Origin: Alphaproteobacteria bacterium HGW-Alphaproteobacteria-7
Lineage (GTDB): Bacteria > Pseudomonadota > Alphaproteobacteria > Sphingomonadales > Sphingomonadaceae
Length of the DNA stretch: 64,000 nt
NCBI GenBank assembly: GCA_002842735.1
Contig: PHEB01000008.1
Coordinates: 1-64,000 of the forward strand
Direction of reading: 5' to 3'
The translations under genes were made by a program, and so were the position numbers. Shown piece after piece: positions 27,247-35,880 of this stretch; the stretch's first letter is position 1, and every line of letters begins with the position of its first letter. Under the pieces are notes generated by a model. It had not been told where the DNA came from. It saw only the letters and a program-made list of their open reading frames with translations, and did no database searches.

Positions 27247-27867
27247 ATGACACGAAAAGCCACGCTCCACTTCATCGATTCCTGCAGCCGCCAACGTGCC
27301 GAACTGGCCCGGATAGGCTTCGCGCTGGGCCATCATTGCGAAGTGTATGGCGATCTGTCCGAATTGGCGGCTCACCCGCCGCGCGAAGGCATCATCATCG
27401 CCCGCGACACTGCCGAAGATGGCGGGGTCGGCATGATCTTCGATCGGCTTGGGCGGCTGGGTATCTGGCTCCCGCTGATCGCGGTCGATGAGCAGCCGCG
27501 CCCCAATCGCATTGTCGAAGCGATCAAGGCCGGGGCGCTCGATTACCTTGCGCTGCCGTTTGATCCTGAACGTTTCACTCGCTGCCTCGACCGGATCGAG
27601 AAAGAGGCCGAGCAATTCGGCGTGGCGCGCCGCCGGATGATCGAAGCGCGTGACCGCATTTCCACCCTGTCGACGCGCGAACGCGAGGTGCTCGATTGGT
27701 TGGCGATCGGCAGCAGCAATAAAGTGATCGCGCGCGAACTCGAAATCAGCCCGCGCACGGTCGAAATCCACCGCGCCAACATGATGACAAAGCTGGGCGC
27801 ACGCCACGCGGCTGAAGCGGTGCGGCTGAAACTGGAAGCCAAGCTGGAACCGAAGCTGACAGCGTAG
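27247..27867 (+). CDS. LuxR/FixJ-type regulator with a degenerate receiver
   Basis: About 206 residues from the ATG at 27247; the frame is open to an ATG at 27130, but that extension looks non-coding and has no ribosome site. The N-terminal domain keeps D11 and D54 (IIIARDTAEDGG), but the invariant receiver lysine is replaced: the usual K-P-F reads A-L-P-F-D around L103-F105, and the switch Thr/Ser is not evident in LIAVDEQ. Phosphorylation control is therefore doubtful. The C-terminal LuxR HTH (140-195, LSTREREVLDWLAIGSSNKVI) is intact. It may respond to another signal or be constitutive. It lies after the Anbu cluster on the same strand. Confidence 0.85.
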   Translation: MTRKATLHFIDSCSRQRAELARIGFALGHHCEVYGDLSELAAHPPREGIIIARDTAEDGGVGMIFDRLGRLGIWLPLIAVDEQPRPNRIVEAIKAGALDYLALPFDPERFTRCLDRIEKEAEQFGVARRRMIEARDRISTLSTREREVLDWLAIGSSNKVIARELEISPRTVEIHRANMMTKLGARHAAEAVRLKLEAKLEPKLTA

Positions 27868-27917
27868 AGCATCGTGCTGAAAAGTGGGAACCGGTTTTCA
27901 GCTTTTTACGATGCGAC
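27868..27917. repeat. Short palindromic repeat element, family E
   Basis: GAGCATCGTGCTGAAAAGTG at the left and an imperfect reverse complement ending TTTTTACGATGC at the right, with GGGAACCGGTTTTCAGC between, form one long hairpin. Very similar GTGGGAACCGGTTTTC units are scattered through alphaproteobacterial genomes. It starts directly after the stop of the LuxR-type gene and could act as its terminator. Confidence 0.75.
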
Positions 27918-28027
27918 AACAAAGGCTAGAGCGGGCGACCTGCGTCAGATTTAGCGCAGCCCGCTCATAGAGCGATGGCGGCCCGTCCAGCTTTCGCTTA
28001 ACTTGACCGGATGGGGTTTGGCTCTGC

Positions 28028-28750
28028 TCAGCGGCAGAAGGTCGCGCCGGTGCCTTCGAGGTGGAAATGATCTTTGTGCGCGGCGTTGTATTCGGGGCCA
28101 AGCACAGTGCCAAACCGCTTGCACGCGCTTTTGTGCACCACCCGCAGGAATTCGCGCGTGGCCGCATCGCCGCCGTCCCAATCGCGCTGCAACACGATCC
28201 GGCGGCCATCGGCCAGCACAAAGCCAGAAACGTCGATCGCCTCTGCACGGGCGTGGGCGGAACGGCGTTCAGTCCCGGCGACATTGCGGCAGGAATAGCT
28301 GCCCATCGTTTCGATCCGCGCGACCGGGCTGCCAAGGATCTGGCGCGCAGCGCGGTCAACGCCAAACCGCGCCCAATCATTGAACGCCTTGGCGGTGCCG
28401 CAACGCACTGCGCCGATATTGCTGACGCTCAGCGGAGCACGGTCGCCTGCCAGCGCCATCAGTTGCACCGTGCCCAGCTTGTTGCATCCGGGGGCGGCGT
28501 AGGCATCGGGCAGGGCATCGAACCGCGCACCGCTGGCACCAAGATCAGCAAGGCAGCTCGCATCTTCGGGGCGTGGGGCATAGGATTGCGGGGCGGAACT
28601 GACGCGGGTGGCCGGGCGGGCCGCAGGGGTGCGGTCTGATGTGCTGACGGAACCGGGCGCCGCGCCGCCGGGGATCAACGAACCGCACCCCGCCAGCGCC
28701 AGCGTGGCTGCAAGCAGCGTCGTTCCGCGAATCTTGCCTGTGCCTGTCAT
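28028..28750 (-). CDS. Extensin-like family lipoprotein
   Basis: This 240-residue protein has a lipobox LALAGC (Cys22), a low-complexity Pro/Ser/Ala linker and a C-terminal extensin-like domain (about 65-240). Conserved points of that domain are CLADLGASGARF, a cysteine pair around PGCNKLG and GAVRCG, the SYSCRNVAGTERRSAHARAEAIDVSGF segment and the final KDHFHLEG. The HARAEAID / HFH pattern resembles D-Ala-D-Ala carboxypeptidases of the VanY/MepA kind, so cell-wall action in the periplasm is plausible but not shown. Confidence 0.88.
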   Translation of the reverse strand: MTGTGKIRGTTLLAATLALAGCGSLIPGGAAPGSVSTSDRTPAARPATRVSSAPQSYAPRPEDASCLADLGASGARFDALPDAYAAPGCNKLGTVQLMALAGDRAPLSVSNIGAVRCGTAKAFNDWARFGVDRAARQILGSPVARIETMGSYSCRNVAGTERRSAHARAEAIDVSGFVLADGRRIVLQRDWDGGDAATREFLRVVHKSACKRFGTVLGPEYNAAHKDHFHLEGTGATFCR

Positions 28751-28851
28751 TGCTAAGGACTATTGCCCAGCAATGGTTAACAGACCGGAAACGAATGCGG
28801 ATAGGCGATGGTTTTAAGTGGGGTAGGGAAAAGGTCTTAGAGGCCGCGCGC

Positions 28852-30366
28852 TCAGATAATCCCCGGTTTTGGCCGGGTAACCTTGCTGACCACGATGATC
28901 GCCGCCATCGCTGCTGCAAAACCCGGGACGATTTCGTAAAGGCCGGGGCCGCCGCCCAGCGCGGCGGGTAGCTGCGCGTTCCAGCCCAGCGCGATCCATC
29001 CGGCCACCACGCCCGCACCCGTCACCAGCCCGGCCACCGCGCCCGCCCCGGTCATGCCCGTGCCATGCGTGCCATGCGTGCCATCTTTACCATGCCACAT
29101 CAGCGCCAGCAGGATCAGCGGGCCGAACGCCGCGCCAAACCCGGCCCAGGCATTGGCGACCAGGCCCAGCACCTGGCTGTTCGGATCAGCCGCAATCACT
29201 ATCGCGGCGATGGCGACCAATGCGACCGCGCCGCGCGAGACATTGACCGCCTCACGCTCGCTGGCGTTACGGCGCAGGAACAGGCGGTAGAAATCCTCGG
29301 TCAACGAACTGGAGCTGACCAGCAGCTGCGATGAAATCGTGCTCATGATCGCGGCCAGCAGTGCGGCATACAGGAACCCTGTTACCGCCGGGTGGAACAG
29401 CAATTGCGCCAGCACGATGAAGATCGTTTCGGGGTCGTCCACCACCAGCCCGTTGCGTTCCGCATAGGCCCGCCCCGCGATGCCCAGTCCGATCGAGCCA
29501 AGCAGCGCAATGCCCATCCAGCCCATCCCGAACGCCGCCGCGCGGCGCACGTTTTCCACACGGTTAATTGCCATGAAGCGCACAATGATGTGCGGCTGAC
29601 CGAAATAGCCCAGCCCCCATGTCACCGCGCTGATAAAGCCGATAGCGGTGAGGCCGTAAGTGAGGTCGAGAAACCCCTCTTGCGGCACCGCCACGACACT
29701 CCCGCCCGCCTCGCCGCCGGGGCCGAACATCACCACCAGCGGCATGATGACCAGCGCCCCCATCATGATCAGTCCCTGCACGAAATCGGTCAGGCTGACC
29801 GCCAGAAACCCGCCAACCATGGTATAGGCCAGCACGATCCCGGCAGTGATGACGATGCCGAGCATATAGTCGCTCAGCCCGGTGTTCGGGAGGATTCCGG
29901 CAAAGGCGGTTTCAAACAGCTTCCCCCCGCCGACAAGGCCGGCCGCGGTATAGACGGTGAAGAAGGCGACGATGATGATTGCCGATGTCACCCGCAGCGC
30001 GGTGCCGCGTTCGGGGAAGCGGTTGGCGAGGAATTGCGGGATGGTGAGCGCGTTGCCGATCCGCTCGGTCTGTTCGCGCAGTCGCGGGGCAACCAGCACC
30101 CAATTGGCGAGCGCGCCGATGAACAGCCCGATCCCGATCCACGCTTCGACCAGCCCGGTGGCATACAGCGCGCCGGGCAGGCCCAGCAGCAGCCATCCCG
30201 ACATATCGGATGCGCCTGCGCTCAGCGCGGCGACCGATGGCGGCAGGTTGCGCCCTGCCAGCAGATAGCCGGCAGAATCCCCGGTCGATCTGCGCCAGGC
30301 GTAAAGCCCGATGGCGAGCATCACGACAAAATAGGCGGCGAGGGAAGCGAGAGTGGCACTGTTCAT
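28852..30366 (-). CDS. putP: Sodium/proline symporter
   Basis: This 504-residue member of the solute:sodium symporter family imports proline with Na+. About 13 membrane helices are visible; family landmarks are ASDMSGWLLLGLPGALYATGL near 52-72, a sodium-site helix with the SSS pattern STISSQLLVSSSSLTEDFYR, and NRFPERGTALRVTSA after the first gate. Close to the C-terminus a hydrophilic GTHGTHGTGMTG stretch encoded by a 9-base tandem repeat interrupts a loop. No putA in the window; the gene is monocistronic. Confidence 0.92.
   Translation of the reverse strand: MNSATLASLAAYFVVMLAIGLYAWRRSTGDSAGYLLAGRNLPPSVAALSAGASDMSGWLLLGLPGALYATGLVEAWIGIGLFIGALANWVLVAPRLREQTERIGNALTIPQFLANRFPERGTALRVTSAIIIVAFFTVYTAAGLVGGGKLFETAFAGILPNTGLSDYMLGIVITAGIVLAYTMVGGFLAVSLTDFVQGLIMMGALVIMPLVVMFGPGGEAGGSVVAVPQEGFLDLTYGLTAIGFISAVTWGLGYFGQPHIIVRFMAINRVENVRRAAAFGMGWMGIALLGSIGLGIAGRAYAERNGLVVDDPETIFIVLAQLLFHPAVTGFLYAALLAAIMSTISSQLLVSSSSLTEDFYRLFLRRNASEREAVNVSRGAVALVAIAAIVIAADPNSQVLGLVANAWAGFGAAFGPLILLALMWHGKDGTHGTHGTGMTGAGAVAGLVTGAGVVAGWIALGWNAQLPAALGGGPGLYEIVPGFAAAMAAIIVVSKVTRPKPGII
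29052..29096. repeat. 9-base tandem repeat inside putP
   Basis: TGCCATGCG twice in a row (29061-29078), then TGCCATCTT and TACCATGCC, with a related unit before them. It keeps the frame and encodes GTHGTHGTGM-like residues in a loop near the C-terminus of PutP. Unit number probably varies between strains. Confidence 0.8.
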
Positions 30367-30435
30367 GGCGCGGTGGGTAACAAGCGCGCGAGCGCTTGGC
30401 CACCGCTAGCCGGGATTTTTTCCCGCCTGCGCCGA

Positions 30436-32271
30436 TCAGCCGTCCTTGCGGCGGCGTGCTTTCTTGCGTTCGTTGGGGTCGAGGATCGCCTTGCGTAGAC
30501 GGATCGATTGCGGGGTCACTTCGACCATTTCATCGTCGTCGATATAGGCGATGGATTGTTCCAGGCTCATCCGGCGCGGCGGGGTCAGGCGGATCGCTTC
30601 GTCCTTGCCCGATGATCGCACGTTGGAAAGCTGCTTGGCCTTCATCGGGTTGACTTCAAGATCATCGGGCTTGGCGTTTTCGCCGATGATCATGCCTTCA
30701 TACAGCTTCATCTGCGGGGCGACGAACAGTTCACCGCGTTCTTCGAGCATATTGAGCGCATAGGCATTGGCATCGCCATCGCCGTTTGAAATCAGCACGC
30801 CGTTCTGCCGCCCTTCGATCGAGCCCTTGTAGGGGCCGTATTTTTCGAACAACCGGTTCATGATCCCGGTGCCGCGCGTGTCGGACAGGAATTCGCCGTG
30901 ATAGCCGATCAGCCCGCGTGACGGGGCGGAAAAGGTGATGCGGGTCTTGCCAACGCCCGACGGGCGCATTTCGGTGAGGTCAGCCTTGCGGCGCTGCATC
31001 TTTTCCACGACCGTGCCCGAATGTTCGTCATCCACGTCGATGACCACGGTTTCGTATGGCTCCATGCGCTTGCCGTCTTCCTCGCGGAACAGCACGCGCG
31101 GGCGGCTGATGCCGAGCTCGAACCCTTCGCGGCGCATCGTTTCGATCAGCACGCCCAACTGCAATTCACCGCGCCCGGCGACTTCGAAGGCGTCCTTGTC
31201 CTCGGATTCGGTGACGCGGATGGCGACGTTGGTTTCGGCCTCGCGCAGCAACCGGTCGCGGATGATGCGGCTGGTCACCTTGGTGCCTTCGCGCCCCGCC
31301 ATCGGGCTGTCATTGACCGAAAAGCGCATCGCCAGCGTCGGCGGGTCAATCGGCTGGGCGGCGATCGGTTCGGACACCGAAGGATCGCAGATGGTGTTCG
31401 CAACGGTCGCCTTTTCAAGGCCTGCCAGAGCAATGATGTCGCCCGCCTGTGCGGTTTCCACCGGCACGCGTTCCAGCCCGTCAAAGCTCATCAGCTTGGT
31501 CGCGCGGCCCACTTCGATCACCTTGCCGTCCATATCGATGGCGTGGATCGGATCATTGACCTTGATCGTGCCCGACTGCACCCGGCCGGTAATCACGCGG
31601 CCCATGAAGTTGTCACGATCAAGCAGCGTGGCAAGGAAGCTGAACTTCGCATTCGGGTCGAGGCCGGGGGCGGGGACGTGTTCGATGATCTTTTCGAACA
31701 GCGGGGCAAGGCTGCCTTCGCGGCGATCCTGATCTTCGCTGGCATAGCCATCGCGGCCCGATGCATAGAGCACCGGGAATTCGAGCTGATCGTCGGCAGC
31801 ATCAAGGCTGACGAACAGATCGAACACTTCGTCCAGCACTTCCTGCGGGCGACCATCGGGACGGTCGATCTTGTTGACGACGACAATCGGGCGCAGGCCC
31901 AGCGCCAGTGCCTTGCCGGTCACGAACTTGGTCTGCGGCATCGCGCCTTCGGCACTGTCGACCAGCAGGATCACGCCGTCCACCATGCTGAGGATGCGTT
32001 CCACCTCAGCGCCGAAATCGGCGTGGCCGGGGGTGTCGACAATGTTGATGCGCGTGGTGGTGCCATCCGCGCCATGCCATTCGACGCTGGTGCACTTGGC
32101 AAGGATCGTGATCCCGCGTTCCTTTTCCAGATCGCCCGAATCCATTGCCCGTTCTTCGACCCGCTGGTTTTCGCGGAAGGTGCCCGATTGGCGGAACAAC
32201 TGGTCGACCAACGTGGTCTTTCCGTGGTCAACGTGGGCGATAATCGCGATATTTTTCAGGGCAGACGACAT
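30436..32271 (-). CDS. typA: Translational GTPase TypA/BipA
   Basis: This 611-residue ribosome-binding GTPase of the EF-G family is needed for ribosome assembly and stress or low-temperature growth. The G1 motif is [15 protein letters not shown] near the start, followed by RGITI (G2), DTPGHADF (G3) and NKIDR (G4); the TypA-specific C-terminal domain includes [21 protein letters not shown] and the final [18 protein letters not shown]. Length and order are normal. It is monocistronic and faces away from the TonB receptor. Confidence 0.97.
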   Translation of the reverse strand: MSSALKNIAIIAHVDHGKTTLVDQLFRQSGTFRENQRVEERAMDSGDLEKERGITILAKCTSVEWHGADGTTTRINIVDTPGHADFGAEVERILSMVDGVILLVDSAEGAMPQTKFVTGKALALGLRPIVVVNKIDRPDGRPQEVLDEVFDLFVSLDAADDQLEFPVLYASGRDGYASEDQDRREGSLAPLFEKIIEHVPAPGLDPNAKFSFLATLLDRDNFMGRVITGRVQSGTIKVNDPIHAIDMDGKVIEVGRATKLMSFDGLERVPVETAQAGDIIALAGLEKATVANTICDPSVSEPIAAQPIDPPTLAMRFSVNDSPMAGREGTKVTSRIIRDRLLREAETNVAIRVTESEDKDAFEVAGRGELQLGVLIETMRREGFELGISRPRVLFREEDGKRMEPYETVVIDVDDEHSGTVVEKMQRRKADLTEMRPSGVGKTRITFSAPSRGLIGYHGEFLSDTRGTGIMNRLFEKYGPYKGSIEGRQNGVLISNGDGDANAYALNMLEERGELFVAPQMKLYEGMIIGENAKPDDLEVNPMKAKQLSNVRSSGKDEAIRLTPPRRMSLEQSIAYIDDDEMVEVTPQSIRLRKAILDPNERKKARRRKDG

Positions 32272-32686
32272 TCGGGAAACTTCCGGTAAAAAAGCCGGTC
32301 GCGGGGCGTCCGGTGCATGAAATACGGGCAGCGCGCGCCGGGCACGATGCGTTAGGCGGTGTTTGTGGCGAGTTAGCGACAGGCCTTAACGCTACGGCAA
32401 GCTGCCATAGGCATCAGGCTTGCTGCGATGCAACATTGCCGCGCCGCCTAGCGCAAGCGCGCGCGCGGGGCAAGCGCAGGGCTTTGTGGAGCGATGGGCG
32501 GTGGGCGTGGCGGTGTGACTCTTGCGCAACACTCTGCCGTTTTGCCTTGGAAAAGCGTGGGTCTGCGGCTTGCTGCTGGCGCAACGCTGGCTTATCACCG
32601 GCGCTGCACGACCACGGGAGAGAACGCATCTTGAGATGTGGGCCCTAACCGGCGCCGGGGTCGCGGGATTTAGGAGAGGAGCTTCC
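32272..32686. other. Intergenic region between typA and the TonB receptor
   Basis: This 415-base gap must hold both divergent promoters. A weak sigma-70-like pair upstream of the receptor is TTGCTG (32570-32575), 17 bases, TATCAC (32593-32598). The motif GCGCAAC occurs at 32524 and 32580. I see no tRNA, riboswitch or small gene with a convincing ribosome site. Confidence 0.35.
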
Positions 32687-35293
32687 ATGCGTTCGACCAC
32701 CACCGGCTTTGCCGGATCATATCGATTCACCCTGCTTGCTGGCGCAGCGGCTTTTGCGCTTGCAGCACCGGGCGTAGCCTTTGCGCAAGATGAGACGCCC
32801 GAAGCCGAGGCACCGGAAAGCAGCAACGTCATTATCGTGACCGCGTCCAAGCGCGAACAGACGCTGCAGGAAACCCCGATTTCGGTTTCGGTGACCAGCG
32901 GCGAAACACTCGAAAACGCGCAGATCCGCGACGTGCTCGATCTGCAGACGGTCACGCCATCGCTGCGGGTCAGCCAGCTGCAGAATGCTTCGTCGACCAC
33001 GTTCATCATCCGTGGCTTTGGCAACGGGAGCAACAATTTCGGGATCGAACCGTCGGTCGGCGTGTTCATCGACGGTGTGTTCCGTTCGCGTTCGGCCGCT
33101 TCGCTGTCCGATCTCAACATGGTTCAGCGCATCGAAGTGCTCAACGGCCCGCAATCCACGCTGTTCGGCAAGAACGCCAGCGCTGGCGTGATTTCGGTGA
33201 TCACCAAGGAACCGCAATACACATTCGGCGGCCAGGTCGAAGCCAGCTACGGCAATTATGATGCGGTCGTGCTCAAGGGTGAAATCACCGGCCCGATCAG
33301 CGAAAATATCGCGTTTTCATTGGACGGCAGTTACAACCGTCGTGATGGCTATGCCCGGATCGTCAACCTCAACGAAGACATCTCCGACCGCAACCGCTGG
33401 TCGGCGCGCGGCCAGTTGCTGATCGAACCGACGGCTGATCTCAAAATCCGTGCGATCGCCGATTACAGCAAGATTGACGAAGCATGTTGTATGGTCAGCA
33501 CGCTGGTGGCCGGGCCCACGGCCGGGGCTACTTTTGCGGTTGGCGGTCAGCTGGATACTGATTTTTTCAGCTTCAACACCTTCCTCAACAAGGTTCCGAT
33601 CAACGAAGTCGAAAATTATGGCGGTTCGGTGCAGGTTGATTGGAATGTCGGCAGTCTGACGTTGACATCGATCACCTCCTATCGCGAACTCGATAACTTT
33701 GTCGATCAGGACGTTGATTTCACAAGCGCCGACATCGTGAACGAGCTTCGTGATCAGGCGGTTGAAACCTTTACCCAGGAACTGCGCATCGCGTCCGACT
33801 TTGATGGGCCGATCAACTTCCTTTTAGGTGGGTTTTATTTCGACGAGACGGTTACGCAAAACAGCGGTTTGACCACAGGGGTAAATTCGCGCGCGTTCTT
33901 CGATCTGTTGGCGGGGGGTGGTGTGCCGGGCACCCTCAGCTTCGTTGAAGGCGCGCTGGGCCTTCCGCAGAACAGCATATTCTCGCCCGGCGCCCTGACT
34001 GCCGAGCAGTTCTCCATGGACAATGAAGCATGGTCTGTATTCGGCACCGTGGATTTGGAACCGATTGACGGCCTCGTCTTCACCGCCGGGTTCAACTACA
34101 CCGACGATAAAAAGAACTTTGCATTCGCCCAGCAATCCTTCGATGAATTGTCGAACATCAATCTGGTCGATGCGTTCATTGTTGGTGGTATTGCGCAGAC
34201 ACTCGCGATCCCACCGAGCCAGGTGACGCCGGCGGTGATTTCCGGGTTTGCCAGCAACCCTGCGACGGCACCGATCTTCAACGCCATTGCCGGACAGGCA
34301 ATTAATCCGGCGACCAATCCGCTGCTTGGCTTGACCCCCTTGCAATTCCAGCCGCCGTTCCTTGCTCTGCCCAACGCGGTGGAGCCAGGCCGGACAAATG
34401 ACGACAAATTGACCTATCTGCTGCGCACGTCGTATCAGGTTTCAAACGAGGTCAATGTTTACGCCAGCTACTCGACCGGCTTCAAGGCAAGCTCTATCAA
34501 CCTGTCGCGTGATAGTCGCCCGGTGTTCGGCGATTTCATCCCCGGGCCCGGCGGTTCGACCATCCTTGCTCCGTCCTCGCCAATCCGCGATGCCGGACTG
34601 GCGGTGCCCAACCTCGGCACCGGGTCGCGTTTTGCCGGGCCGGAAAAGGCGGAAGTCTATGAAATCGGCGTGAAGGCGCAGTGGCCGGGCTTTGGTTTCA
34701 ATCTCGCGCTGTTCGACCAGACGATCAAAGGCTTCCAGAGCTTCCTGTTCACCGGCACCGGCTTCCAGCTCAACAACGCAGGCGAGCAATCGGTGAAAGG
34801 GTTCGAACTTGATACCACGATCAGGCCAGCTGATGCGCTGGTGCTGACGTTTGCGGTGACTTATCTTGATCCGCTGTTTGACAGCTTTCTCGAAAGCCCG
34901 GTGGGCGACCTTACCGGTCAGCGGCCCGGCGGGATTCCGGCGTGGAACCTTTCCACCTCGGCAACCTACACCCACGAATTCGGGGCGAGCGGCAACAAGC
35001 TGATGACGCGCGTCGATTTCAGCCATGAAAGCAACACGCCAATCAACAATGGTTTGCCGACTTTCAATGCTGGATTGGGCAACACCCAGATCTTCAATAC
35101 TGAAGTGAACCTGGTGAACGCCTCGATGATCCTGCAGCTCGATAACGGGCTGGAAGTGGGCGCTTGGGCGCGCAACCTGCTTGATGATAAATACATCATC
35201 ACGGTGTTCGACTCCACCGCACAGGCAGGTTCTGTTTCAGGCTATCCGAACCAGCCGCGCACCTACGGCGGTCTGGTGCGCTTCAAGTTCTGA
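32687..35293 (+). CDS. TonB-dependent outer-membrane receptor
   Basis: The 868-residue receptor begins at the ATG at 32687, preceded by AGGAGAGGAG. A signal peptide ends at AFAQ (about residue 35). A plug domain follows, with NVIIVTASKREQTLQETPISVSV as the TonB-box-proximal segment and FIIRGFGNGSNNFGIEPSVGVFIDGV, then VLNGPQSTLFGKNASAGVISVITKEP. The 22-strand barrel ends with the terminal GGLVRFKF aromatic. It resembles the large sphingomonad family taking up siderophores or plant/algal compounds; no neighbour indicates the ligand. A strong terminator follows. Confidence 0.92.
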   Translation: MRSTTTGFAGSYRFTLLAGAAAFALAAPGVAFAQDETPEAEAPESSNVIIVTASKREQTLQETPISVSVTSGETLENAQIRDVLDLQTVTPSLRVSQLQNASSTTFIIRGFGNGSNNFGIEPSVGVFIDGVFRSRSAASLSDLNMVQRIEVLNGPQSTLFGKNASAGVISVITKEPQYTFGGQVEASYGNYDAVVLKGEITGPISENIAFSLDGSYNRRDGYARIVNLNEDISDRNRWSARGQLLIEPTADLKIRAIADYSKIDEACCMVSTLVAGPTAGATFAVGGQLDTDFFSFNTFLNKVPINEVENYGGSVQVDWNVGSLTLTSITSYRELDNFVDQDVDFTSADIVNELRDQAVETFTQELRIASDFDGPINFLLGGFYFDETVTQNSGLTTGVNSRAFFDLLAGGGVPGTLSFVEGALGLPQNSIFSPGALTAEQFSMDNEAWSVFGTVDLEPIDGLVFTAGFNYTDDKKNFAFAQQSFDELSNINLVDAFIVGGIAQTLAIPPSQVTPAVISGFASNPATAPIFNAIAGQAINPATNPLLGLTPLQFQPPFLALPNAVEPGRTNDDKLTYLLRTSYQVSNEVNVYASYSTGFKASSINLSRDSRPVFGDFIPGPGGSTILAPSSPIRDAGLAVPNLGTGSRFAGPEKAEVYEIGVKAQWPGFGFNLALFDQTIKGFQSFLFTGTGFQLNNAGEQSVKGFELDTTIRPADALVLTFAVTYLDPLFDSFLESPVGDLTGQRPGGIPAWNLSTSATYTHEFGASGNKLMTRVDFSHESNTPINNGLPTFNAGLGNTQIFNTEVNLVNASMILQLDNGLEVGAWARNLLDDKYIITVFDSTAQAGSVSGYPNQPRTYGGLVRFKF

Positions 35294-35322
35294 GCCCACG
35301 CTTCGGCTGACAAGCAAAAGAG

Positions 35323-35354
35323 GCCCCGCGCAGATGATGCGCGGGGCTTTTTTT
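35323..35354 (+). terminator. Rho-independent terminator after the TonB receptor
   Basis: A nine-base stem (GCCCCGCGC / GCGCGGGGC) with a seven-base loop is followed directly by seven T residues, 30 bases after the receptor stop codon. Confidence 0.92.
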
Positions 35355-35421
35355 ATGTTTGCGTTACGCGCGCGATTGTGTTGATTTGCCAAGGCTTCAT
35401 AAGGGCGAAGGGGATCACATA

Positions 35422-35853
35422 ATGCGATGGATGATTTTGCCTTTCAACCGATATGCCGATTTTCACGGGCGTTCGCGGCGAATGGAATACTGGATGTTTC
35501 AGCTCCTCAATTCGGTGGTGACGCTGGTACTGATAACACCGTTCATCTACACGATCGTGAGTGTGACGATGGCACTACCTGATGATCCGAACATATTAGC
35601 TGCCGCATACTTGGAAATAACTACAAACTGGATGAGCCTTCCTATGATCTGTCTGGCCCTTCTCGGTCTGTATATATTAGCCTCCTTCATTCCCTTGCTT
35701 GCGGTTACCGTGCGGCGGCTGCATGATCGCGACATGTCAGGCTGGTTATATCTTGTCGCCGGTTTGGTGCCGTTGGTGTTGCCGGGAACGGTAGGCCCCA
35801 ACCGCTATGGCCCTGATCCCAAAGACCCATACGGTGGATACGTTTTCGCCTGA
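35422..35853 (+). CDS. DUF805 membrane protein
   Basis: This 143-residue small inner-membrane protein opens FNRYADFHGRSRRMEYWMFQLLN, the DUF805 hallmark, and has about three further membrane segments; VTVRRLHDRDMSGWLYL is the conserved loop with the R-L-H-D-R motif, and the tail NRYGPDPK also fits. The function of the family is unknown. The gene is lower in GC than its neighbours. It converges on the ABC permease gene, 27 bases away. Confidence 0.88.
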   Translation: MRWMILPFNRYADFHGRSRRMEYWMFQLLNSVVTLVLITPFIYTIVSVTMALPDDPNILAAAYLEITTNWMSLPMICLALLGLYILASFIPLLAVTVRRLHDRDMSGWLYLVAGLVPLVLPGTVGPNRYGPDPKDPYGGYVFA

Positions 35854-35880
35854 GTCTGATCGCGCGGGCGCTGCCGGGGG

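Noticed and set aside
29392-30498. 368-codon plus-strand frame opposite putP
   Set aside because: His/Gln/Arg-rich antisense product; putP has clear membrane helices and family motifs.
31021-32289. 422-codon plus-strand frame opposite typA
   Set aside because: Antisense shadow of a highly conserved GTPase gene.
32522-32686. Upstream extension of the TonB receptor frame
   Set aside because: The ATG at 32687 has a strong ribosome site and is followed at once by a normal signal peptide; the extension has neither.
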